A stretch of 5,031 bases of DNA from an uncultured Ruminococcus sp. (GTDB lineage Bacteria; Bacillota; Clostridia; Oscillospirales; Ruminococcaceae): NCBI GenBank assembly GCA_937942105.1, contig CALDFS010000292.1, forward strand, positions 1 through 5,031, read 5' to 3'. The translations under genes were made by a program, and so were the position numbers. Below the pieces are notes generated by a model. It saw only the letters and a program-made list of their open reading frames with translations. It did not search any database and was not told where the DNA came from. How positions within the stretch are numbered: position 1 is the stretch's first letter; each line of letters starts with the position of its first letter. This document shows positions 1-5,031 of this stretch, piece by piece.

Positions 1-378
1 GCCAAGGCTTGGCAGGGTGTGCGCCAGAAGATTGTAGCTTCCGCCGTATATAGTCTTTTGAGAGACGATATGCCCGCCGTTCTGCGCTAAGGCTTCAAGG
101 GTATATGTGATTGCCGCCGCACCCGAAGCAAGGGCAAGCGCCGCAACTCCGCCTTCCAAAGCGGCTATGCGCTTTTCCAGAACCTCCTGCGTGGAGTTTG
201 TAAGTCTGCCGTAGATGTTTCCGGCGTCGGTAAGACCGAAGCGGGCGGCGGCGTGAGCGCAGTCGTGGAAGACATATGAGGTGGTCGCGTATATCGGGAC
301 TGCCCTTGAATCGGTTGCGGGGTCGGGGTTCTCCTGACCAACGTGGAGCTGTAGGGTTTCAAATTTATATTCAGACAT
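1..378 (-). CDS. metY: O-acetylhomoserine sulfhydrylase (MetY), N-terminal part, cut by window edge
   Basis: This is the first 126 codons of a PLP-dependent enzyme of the Cys/Met metabolism family; the 3' end lies outside the window. The family makes homocysteine from O-acetylhomoserine and sulfide in the cytoplasm, the direct-sulfhydrylation step of methionine synthesis. The N-terminus, starting MSEYKFETLQLHVGQ and followed by DSRAVPIYATTSY, is typical of O-acetylhomoserine sulfhydrylases. Tyr56-Gly-Arg58 fits the Tyr/Arg pair that reaches the PLP phosphate of the neighbouring subunit. Ser85-Gly-Ala-Ala88 fits the phosphate-binding turn, and Tyr111-Gly-Gly fits the ring-stacking tyrosine. 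The PLP-binding lysine would lie beyond the edge. The ATG at 378 has a Shine-Dalgarno sequence and matches the family start. Cystathionine gamma-synthase or methionine gamma-lyase are less likely alternatives because of the N-terminal sequence. It has its own promoter and a leader with a small peptide gene, described separately. Confidence 0.93.
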   Translation of the reverse strand, partial: MSEYKFETLQLHVGQENPDPATDSRAVPIYATTSYVFHDCAHAAARFGLTDAGNIYGRLTNSTQEVLEKRIAALEGGVAALALASGAAAITYTLEALAQNGGHIVSQKTIYGGSYNLLAHTLPSLG

Positions 379-385
379 GATAGTT

Positions 386-396
386 ATTTCCTTTCG
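386..396 (-). promoter_or_regulatory. metY Shine-Dalgarno region, complementary to the upstream leader
   Basis: On the minus strand this reads CGAAAGGAAAU. The AGGA core (392-389) ends 10 nt before the metY ATG, a slightly long but workable spacing. The whole 11-nt block is complementary to leader segment 469-458 (AUUUCCGUUUCG), with a single bulged G at 463. Access of ribosomes to metY may therefore depend on whether that pairing forms. Confidence 0.8.
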
Positions 397-425
397 TTTT
401 TAGAATGTTTTATATTAAGATGCTT

Positions 426-503
426 TTATTTCCGTGTACATCCCATACACATTCGCCCGAAACGGAAATTCTCTCTTGCGAGCTTTTCAAAATAGTTTTT
501 CAT
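426..503 (-). CDS. 25-residue leader peptide with Met-Cys-Met-Gly-Cys run, upstream of metY
   Basis: A small gene of 25 codons plus TAA begins at ATG 503, seven nt after a strong GGAGGG (516-511), and begins about 33 nt into the predicted transcript. The peptide starts MKNYFEKLARENFRF and ends GRMCMGCTRK. Residues 18-22 are Met-Cys-Met-Gly-Cys, a very unusual density of sulfur amino acids, and Cys19/Cys22 also form a CxxC. There is no signal peptide or membrane segment; the peptide is basic. It ends 47 nt before the metY start, on the same transcript. Its likely role is cis-acting: a ribosome pausing at the Met/Cys codons when charged tRNA is scarce would cover leader segment 469-458 and free the metY ribosome binding site. 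A free-standing microprotein that uses CxxC for metal or redox binding is possible but less favoured. I do not recognise a named family. Confidence 0.72.
   Translation of the reverse strand: MKNYFEKLARENFRFGRMCMGCTRK
428..469 (-). promoter_or_regulatory. Alternative leader hairpin competing with the sequestering stem
   Basis: In the minus-strand RNA, 469-462 (AUUUCCGU) is perfectly complementary to 435-428 (ACGGAAAU), the last codons of the small peptide gene including the first base of its stop. An inner stem, 450-445 (GUGUAU) with 439-434 (GUACAC region, one G-U pair), can extend or partly compete with it. This hairpin uses the same strand segment as the stem that would cover the metY ribosome binding site, so the two are mutually exclusive. 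No U-run follows, so it is not an intrinsic terminator. If it forms, the metY Shine-Dalgarno is left free. Confidence 0.55.
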
Positions 504-510
504 GATGTCG

Positions 511-516
511 CCCTCC
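511..516 (-). promoter_or_regulatory. Shine-Dalgarno sequence of the leader peptide
   Basis: GGAGGG on the minus strand, 7 nt from ATG 503. It is closer to the ideal anti-16S complement than the site in front of metY, and it is the main reason to accept so short a reading frame as translated. Confidence 0.8.
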
Positions 517-519
517 AAT

Positions 520-540
520 TACCTACTTGTTAGGTTGGTA
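520..540 (-). promoter_or_regulatory. Operator-like 21-bp inverted repeat over the transcription start
   Basis: Plus-strand half-sites TACCTAC (520-526) and GTTGGTA (534-540) are separated by 7 bp; six of seven positions are symmetric. The repeat spans the predicted start point at about 536, where a bound protein would block initiation. A second copy with the same half-site consensus and spacing sits over the -35 box. Size, symmetry and the sulfur-gene context resemble sites of Rrf2-family regulators such as CymR or IscR; the regulator's identity is inference. Confidence 0.65.
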
Positions 541-542
541 TT

Positions 543-571
543 ATGATAGCACATAAAACCTACTTTGTCAA
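543..571 (-). promoter_or_regulatory. Sigma70/SigA-type promoter for the leader peptide and metY
   Basis: On the minus strand a perfect -35 TTGACA (571-566) is followed after exactly 17 nt by TATCAT (548-543), one base off the -10 consensus. TG lies one base upstream of the -10 as an extended -10 element. An A/T tract (AAAAAATTTTT, about 592-582) just upstream of the -35 could act as an UP element. Transcription should start near A536 or A535, giving a leader of about 158 nt before metY. The promoter lies after the rpoC terminator, so metY is an independent unit. Confidence 0.88.
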
Positions 572-577
572 TAGGTA
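557..577 (-). promoter_or_regulatory. Second operator-like 21-bp inverted repeat over the -35 box
   Basis: Plus-strand half-sites AACCTAC (557-563) and ATAGGTA (571-577) have the same 7-bp spacer as the copy at 520-540. The centres are 37 bp apart. The repeat contains the -35 hexamer (566-571), so occupancy would exclude RNA polymerase. The shared half-site consensus is TACCTAC. Two matched sites bracketing one promoter argue against chance. Confidence 0.65.
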
Positions 578-640
578 TTTGAAAAATTTTTTAGTGATGT
601 AGAACGTTAAAGGAGTAGTGCTCTAATGCTCTTCTAATAC

Positions 641-678
641 AAAAAGCCACCCCCGACATTACCATCGGAAGTGGCTTT
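641..678 (-). terminator. Intrinsic terminator of the rpoBC transcript
   Basis: In the minus-strand RNA, 678-665 (AAAGCCACUUCCGA) pairs along all 14 positions with 656-643 (UCGGGGGUGGCUUU), including two G-U pairs, around an 8-nt loop (664-657). It runs into a U tract (645-641). It begins 20 nt after the rpoC stop codon. On the opposite strand the hairpin is followed by only three T's, so it acts mainly in the rpoC direction. Confidence 0.92.
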
Positions 679-698
679 ATCGCTAATAATATATTCAG

Positions 699-3600
699 TT
701 ACCCGTTAATCTCCTGCGGGGCCTCGTGCGACTGCGCCGCGCGCTCAACATACGCTTCGTTCTTAACGACCTCGGCGTTGTTGTAGACCTGCATACCTGT
801 ACCTGCGGGCAGGAGCTTGCCTATGATAACATTCTCCTTAAGTCCAAGCAGATGGTCGGTCTTGCCCTTGATGGCAGCATCGGTCAGAGCACGGGTAGTC
901 TCCTGGAAGGAAGCCGCAGAAAGGAAGCTTTCCGAGCTGGAGGACGCTTTAGTGATACCCTGAATTACAGGGCTGGTTACGATAAGTCTTGCAGACTCGT
1001 CGCCGGCGTCGATTTCTTCCTGAATCTGAGCGTTGATTTCTTCGATCTCGTGCTTATCAACAAGTGTTCCGGGTAAGAGGTAGCTCGAACCGGAATCCTC
1101 AATCTTAACCTTGCGGAGCATCTGGCGGGTTATTACCTCGATATGCTTATCGTTAACATCAACACCCTGCAGGCGGTAAACCTTCTGAACCTCGGTGATG
1201 ATGTAGTTTCTTACAGCCTCCGGGCCTAAGATGGCAAGGATATCTGCGGGGTTCTTGGAGCCTGCTGTAAGCTCGTCACCGGCTTTTACCTCGTCCCCGG
1301 GCTTAACCATGATTCTGTAGTCCCACGGGATGGCGTACTGCTCGACCTCGCCGGTATTGGTGTTGGTGACTACTATAACCCTTGACTTCTTGATTTCCTC
1401 AATGCTTATAACGCCGTCAATTCTGGTAAGAATCGCCGCGCCCTTGGGCTTTCTGGATTCAAACAGCTCTTCAACTCTGGGAAGACCCTGAGTGATATCC
1501 TCCGCCGATGCAACACCGCCGGTGTGGAAGGTTCTCATGGTAAGCTGAGTACCAGGCTCACCGATGGACTGCGCCGCGATGATACCTACAGCCTCGCCCA
1601 CCGAAACAACGGTGGAGTGAGCCAAATCCATGCCGTAGCACTTTGCGCATACGCCGCGCTTGGACTTGCAGCCCAGAACCGAGCGGATGGCTATACTATC
1701 CCTTCCCTCGGCGTTGAGGGCGTCTATAACCTTCTTGGCGTCAACAGGGGTCATAAGCTTGTTCGAGGACATTATGACCTCGCCGGTCTTGGGATTCTTA
1801 AGATCTTCAACTAAGAATCTGCCGACAAGTCTTTCGGCGAACGGCTCTATCATTTCGTTGCCGTTCTTGATTTCAAAGACCTCTATGCCCTCATGGGTTC
1901 CGCAGTCGTCCTCGGTGATGATGACATCCTGCGAAACGTCAACCAAACGTCTTGTAAGATATCCCGAGTCTGCGGTACGAAGGGCGGTATCGGTCAAGCC
2001 TTTACGCGCACCTCTCGAGGCGATGAAGTATTCGAGGATGGTAAGACCTTCACGGTAGTTGGCTCTGATAGGCATTTCGATTGTAGCACCCGAGGTGTTT
2101 GCAATAAGACCTCTCATTCCTGCCAGCTGTCTTATCTGAGCGATAGAACCACGGGCGCCGGAGTCGGACATCATGTAAATCGGGTTGTATCTATCGAGGT
2201 TTGCCTGCAGTGCGGCAGTAACATCATCTGTCGCCTTAGACCATATCTCGATGAACTTCTTGGACTTGCCCTCGCGCGAGATGAGTCCGCGCTTGTACTG
2301 CTTATCTACCTTATCGACCAGCTTATCGGCATTGGCAAGGATATCCTTCTTTGCCGGAGGAACAACAGCGTCACAGACCGCAACGGTTATTGCCGCCTTG
2401 GTGGAGTACTTGAAGCCCAAGGCCTTTATGCTGTCCAGCACCTCGCTGGTCTTGGTGGTGCCGTGCTTGCGGATACATCTTTCGATGATATCGCCGAGCT
2501 GCTTTTTCTTGACTAAGAAGCCGATTTCAAGGTCGAACTGCTTGGAGGAATCGGTTCTGTCAACATATCCTAAATCCTGAGGGATGTTTTCGTTGAAGAT
2601 AAGTCTGCCCACGGTGGCGTCTATTATCTTGGATACCTGCCTGTCCCCTGCGGTGCGGGTGACTCTTACCTTTACCTTTGCCTGAAGGGATACAACTCCC
2701 GCCTGATAAGCCATCATAGCCTCGTTAACATCGCGGAAGATCTTGCCTTCGCCCTTTTCGCCGTCCTTTTCAAGGGTCAGGTAGTAGGAACCCAGAACCA
2801 TATCCTGAGTAGGAACGGTTACCGGCTTGCCGTCGGCAGGCTTTAACAGGTTATTGGCGGCAAGCATCAAGAATCTTGCCTCGGCCTGAGCCTCAACGCT
2901 TAAAGGAACGTGAACGGACATCTGGTCGCCGTCGAAGTCGGCGTTATACGCCGTACATGCGAGCGGGTGGAGCTTTAATGCCCTGCCCTCTACAAGTACA
3001 GGCTCAAACGCCTGAATACCAAGGCGGTGAAGTGTGGGCGCACGGTTGAGAAGTACTGGGTGACCCTGAATTACATTCTCCAAAGCGTCCCAGACCTCGT
3101 CCTTACCTCTTTCAACCATCTTCCTTGCGGATTTGATGTTTATCTGGGGGTTGGTGTCAACCAATCTCTTCATAACGAACGGCTTGAAAAGCTCCAACGC
3201 CATCTCCTTGGGAAGACCGCACTGATACATCTTAAGCTCGGGTCCTACAACGATAACCGAACGACCCGAATAGTCAACACGCTTGCCTAAAAGGTTCTGG
3301 CGGAATCTTCCCTGCTTGCCCTTTAACATATCCGAAAGGGACTTAAAGGCGCGGTTGTTGGGACCTGTTACCGGTCTGCCATGGCGACCGTTGTCGATAA
3401 GTGCGTCAACAGCTTCCTGAAGCATTCTCTTTTCGTTTCTTACGATGATGTCCGGGGCTAACATCCTCTTCAAGCGGTTATTTCTGTTGATGACCCTTCT
3501 GTAAAGGTCGTTAAGGTCACTGGTGGCGTATCTGCCGCCGTCCAGCGGAACCATAGGTCTAAGCTCGGGCGGGATTACCGGAACAACATCCAGAATCATC

Positions 3601-4274
3601 CACTCGGGGCGGTTGCCTGATATTCTGAACGCTTCGACTATTTCAAGCCTCTTCAAAAGCTTCAATCTCTTCTGACCGGCGGGCAGATCCTTAAGCTCGG
3701 TCTTAAGCTCGTTTGCAAGAGCCTCAACATCGATTTCTTCGAGCAGAGTCTTTATGGCTTCAGCGCCCATGCCGGCTTTGAATTTATCCTCAAAACGCTC
3801 GCGCGCGTCCTGATACTCCTTTTCGGTGAGTATCTGCTTCTTTTCAAGGCTGGTGTCGCCGGGGTCGGTAACAATATACTTTGTGAAGTAAAGCACTTCT
3901 TCAAGGCGCTTCTGGGAGATTTCAAGCATCTGACCGATTCTTGAAGGCGTTCCCTTGAAGTACCATATGTGGGATACCGGGGCTGCAAGCTCGATATGTC
4001 CCATTCTTTCACGTCTTACCTTGGCGCGGGTTACTTCAACTCCGCAGCGCTCGCAGACCTTGCCCTTAAAGCGTATCTTCTTATATTTGCCGCAGTGACA
4101 TTCCCAGTCCTTAGTCGGACCGAAGATCCTTTCGCAGAACAAACCGTCTCTTTCCGGCTTCTGGGTGCGGTAGTTTATGGTTTCGGGCTTCTCGACAACG
4201 CCGTGCGACCAGCTTCTTATCTGCTCAGGCGATGCAAGACCGATTTTTATTGAATCAAAAACATTGAAATCCAA
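699..4274 (-). CDS. rpoC: DNA-directed RNA polymerase subunit beta'
   Basis: Complete beta' subunit of 1191 residues, a normal length for Bacillota. Together with beta it forms the active centre and DNA clamp of RNA polymerase. Visible landmarks, in order: the N-terminal zinc ribbon with Cys59, Cys61, Cys74 and Cys77; the rudder/lid region with RQNLLGKRVDYSGRSVI near 325-341; the catalytic NADFDGD at 444-450, whose Asp446, Asp448 and Asp450 hold the Mg2+; the bridge helix around 750-784 (ARKGLTDTALRTADSGYLTR); the second zinc site with Cys791, Cys869, Cys876 and Cys879; and the trigger loop LTMRTFHTGG with His917. The trigger loop lacks the large SI3 insertion of Proteobacteria. Translation starts on TTG at 4274: an in-frame TAA lies two codons upstream, no ATG precedes the conserved FDSIKIGLASPEQI, and GAGGG sits 9 nt before it. 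It follows rpoB by 38 nt and ends at a terminator. Confidence 0.99.
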   Translation of the reverse strand: MDFNVFDSIKIGLASPEQIRSWSHGVVEKPETINYRTQKPERDGLFCERIFGPTKDWECHCGKYKKIRFKGKVCERCGVEVTRAKVRRERMGHIELAAPVSHIWYFKGTPSRIGQMLEISQKRLEEVLYFTKYIVTDPGDTSLEKKQILTEKEYQDARERFEDKFKAGMGAEAIKTLLEEIDVEALANELKTELKDLPAGQKRLKLLKRLEIVEAFRISGNRPEWMILDVVPVIPPELRPMVPLDGGRYATSDLNDLYRRVINRNNRLKRMLAPDIIVRNEKRMLQEAVDALIDNGRHGRPVTGPNNRAFKSLSDMLKGKQGRFRQNLLGKRVDYSGRSVIVVGPELKMYQCGLPKEMALELFKPFVMKRLVDTNPQINIKSARKMVERGKDEVWDALENVIQGHPVLLNRAPTLHRLGIQAFEPVLVEGRALKLHPLACTAYNADFDGDQMSVHVPLSVEAQAEARFLMLAANNLLKPADGKPVTVPTQDMVLGSYYLTLEKDGEKGEGKIFRDVNEAMMAYQAGVVSLQAKVKVRVTRTAGDRQVSKIIDATVGRLIFNENIPQDLGYVDRTDSSKQFDLEIGFLVKKKQLGDIIERCIRKHGTTKTSEVLDSIKALGFKYSTKAAITVAVCDAVVPPAKKDILANADKLVDKVDKQYKRGLISREGKSKKFIEIWSKATDDVTAALQANLDRYNPIYMMSDSGARGSIAQIRQLAGMRGLIANTSGATIEMPIRANYREGLTILEYFIASRGARKGLTDTALRTADSGYLTRRLVDVSQDVIITEDDCGTHEGIEVFEIKNGNEMIEPFAERLVGRFLVEDLKNPKTGEVIMSSNKLMTPVDAKKVIDALNAEGRDSIAIRSVLGCKSKRGVCAKCYGMDLAHSTVVSVGEAVGIIAAQSIGEPGTQLTMRTFHTGGVASAEDITQGLPRVEELFESRKPKGAAILTRIDGVISIEEIKKSRVIVVTNTNTGEVEQYAIPWDYRIMVKPGDEVKAGDELTAGSKNPADILAILGPEAVRNYIITEVQKVYRLQGVDVNDKHIEVITRQMLRKVKIEDSGSSYLLPGTLVDKHEIEEINAQIQEEIDAGDESARLIVTSPVIQGITKASSSSESFLSAASFQETTRALTDAAIKGKTDHLLGLKENVIIGKLLPAGTGMQVYNNAEVVKNEAYVERAAQSHEAPQEING

Positions 4275-4283
4275 AGTTTAAAA

Positions 4284-4289
4284 CCCTCT
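4284..4289 (-). promoter_or_regulatory. rpoC Shine-Dalgarno sequence, fixing the TTG start
   Basis: AGAGGG on the minus strand ends 9 nt before TTG 4274-4272. The reading frame is closed by TAA at 4280-4278, leaving only one sense codon (ACT) between stop and TTG, so this site and TTG together define the start. Confidence 0.85.
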
Positions 4290-4312
4290 TTCCTTTAATC
4301 GTTGCGCCTTAA

Positions 4313-5031
4313 TTATACAAGATCCTCGGGTGAATCATCAACCTTGGTTGTAAATCCCGAAATTTCATCCTCATCTTCGGCAAATTCCGAATCATCATAA
4401 TCATCCGAAACGGAATCGCTGGTGTAATCATCATCAAGGCTTTCGTCCGCCGCATAGGTCATGCCATAGTCTGCCTCTTCATCCGCTGCGGGCTGAGGAA
4501 TGATATCGTTATCATCGTCAAAGTTCTGCTTAAGGTCGATTTCTTCGCCATTTTCATCCATAACTCTGACGTCGAGGGTGAGCGACTGAAGCTCCTTTAC
4601 AAGTACCTTGAAGGATTCGGGAACGCCCGCCTTGGGAACGTTCTGACCCTTTACAATTGCTTCATAGGTCTTAACACGTCCCACAGTATCGTCCGACTTG
4701 ACGGTGAGGATTTCCTGCAAGGTGTATGCCGCGCCGTAAGCTTCGAGCGCCCAGACTTCCATTTCACCGAATCTCTGTCCGCCGAACTGAGCCTTACCCC
4801 CCAGGGGCTGCTGTGTTACCAGCGAGTAAGGACCGACAGAGCGCGCGTGAATCTTATCGTCAACCAGATGGTGGAGTTTAAGGTAGTACATTATGCCAAC
4901 GGTTACGCGGTTATCAAATGGCTCGCCGGTACGTCCGTCATAAAGGGTGGTCTTGCCGTCCTCAGCCATGCCTGCAAGCTTGAAGCATTCTCTTATATCC
5001 TCCTCGTGTGCGCCGTCGAATACAGGGGTCA
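4313..5031 (-). CDS. rpoB: DNA-directed RNA polymerase subunit beta, C-terminal part, cut by window edge
   Basis: The last 238 codons of the beta subunit; the 5' end lies beyond the window. The reading frame runs open to the edge, starting TPVFDGAHEEDIRECFKLAG, so the Met codon at 4969 is internal. The highly conserved C-terminal block follows: LYDGRTGEPFDN, then DKIHARSVGPYSLVTQQPLG, GKAQFGGQRFGEMEVWALEA and TLQEILTVKSDD. This part contacts beta' and forms the base of the clamp. After the conserved GMPESF-like segment (GVPESFKVLVKELQSL) comes a hypervariable acidic tail (about 4492-4316): 59 residues with 24 Asp/Glu and one Lys. Acidic tails are common in Bacillota RpoB. The rifampicin-binding region and the catalytic lysines lie upstream, outside the window. 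The stop is 38 nt before rpoC, consistent with co-transcription. Confidence 0.98.
   Translation of the reverse strand, partial: TPVFDGAHEEDIRECFKLAGMAEDGKTTLYDGRTGEPFDNRVTVGIMYYLKLHHLVDDKIHARSVGPYSLVTQQPLGGKAQFGGQRFGEMEVWALEAYGAAYTLQEILTVKSDDTVGRVKTYEAIVKGQNVPKAGVPESFKVLVKELQSLTLDVRVMDENGEEIDLKQNFDDDNDIIPQPAADEEADYGMTYAADESLDDDYTSDSVSDDYDDSEFAEDEDEISGFTTKVDDSPEDLV

Larger units (their letters stand above)
386..469 (-). promoter_or_regulatory. Putative Shine-Dalgarno-sequestering stem in the metY leader
   Basis: In the minus-strand RNA, 469-458 (AUUUCCGUUUCG) can pair with 396-386 (CGAAAGGAAAU), giving 11 base pairs with one bulged G. Directly inside it, 454-449 (GAAUGU) can pair with 408-403 (ACAUUC) for 6 more, separated by a 3 x 6 nt internal loop. 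Together this makes a 17-bp hairpin that buries the metY Shine-Dalgarno sequence and spans most of the small peptide gene's 3' half. The inner stem includes the Met18 codon and the first base of Cys19. The complementarity is visible; the claim that it switches metY translation is inference, and I could not compute folding energies. Confidence 0.6.

Noticed and set aside
1..13. Perfect palindrome GCCAAGGCTTGGC at the window edge
   Set aside because: It lies in metY codons for a normal family sequence; a short palindrome at this base composition is expected by chance.
165..362. Minus-strand 65-codon frame rich in Pro and Thr
   Set aside because: It overlaps metY in another frame; the metY frame matches a known family through the whole stretch.
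428..469. Reading the leader hairpin as an intrinsic terminator (transcription attenuation)
   Set aside because: The stem is followed by an A-rich stretch in the RNA, not a U tract, so a translational mechanism fits better.
379..536. SAM riboswitch or T-box in the metY leader, as often found before methionine genes in Bacillota
   Set aside because: The leader is only about 158 nt, half of it taken by the small peptide gene, and I see no S-box core or T-box sequence.
612..632. Imperfect direct repeat around AGAGCATTAGAGCA (minus strand) in the spacer between terminator and promoter
   Set aside because: Too short and isolated; it does not match the operator half-sites and is upstream of the likely promoter elements.
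1893..2516. Plus-strand reading frame of 207 codons inside rpoC, and several shorter ones at 726-1076, 1524-1814, 1660-2058, 2185-2580, 3027-3290 and 3969-4253
   Set aside because: All are antisense to conserved rpoC codons, lack convincing ribosome sites, and their sequences look like reverse readings of rpoC rather than proteins.

Overview
The window comes from a Bacillota genome, most likely of class Clostridia. The RpoC and RpoB sequences are of the clostridial type, RpoC has no large trigger-loop insertion of the proteobacterial kind (SI3), and Shine-Dalgarno sequences are purine-rich and well spaced. I cannot name the genus. All genes lie on the minus strand, so the biological order runs from high to low coordinates.

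Layout in the direction of transcription: the 3' end of rpoB (5031-4313, cut by the window edge); a 38-nt gap carrying a ribosome binding site; complete rpoC (4274-699), starting on TTG; a strong intrinsic terminator (678-641); about 60 nt of AT-rich spacer; a sigma70-type promoter (571-543) flanked and overlapped by two 21-bp inverted-repeat operators; a roughly 160-nt leader encoding a 25-residue peptide (503-426); and the first 126 codons of an O-acetylhomoserine sulfhydrylase gene, metY (378-1), cut by the other edge.

rpoB and rpoC encode the two large subunits that form the catalytic core of RNA polymerase, and this part is ordinary. The interesting part is the short metY leader. Its peptide contains the run Met-Cys-Met-Gly-Cys, four sulfur amino acids in five codons, ahead of a gene for making homocysteine. 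The leader RNA has one segment (469-458) that can pair either with the end of the peptide gene (435-428) or with the metY Shine-Dalgarno region (396-386). A ribosome waiting at the Met or first Cys codon would cover that segment. This looks like translational attenuation by charged Met- or Cys-tRNA, placed under a promoter that also carries twin operators resembling Rrf2-family (CymR/IscR type) sites. The pairings and codons are visible in the sequence; the regulatory mechanism is inference.
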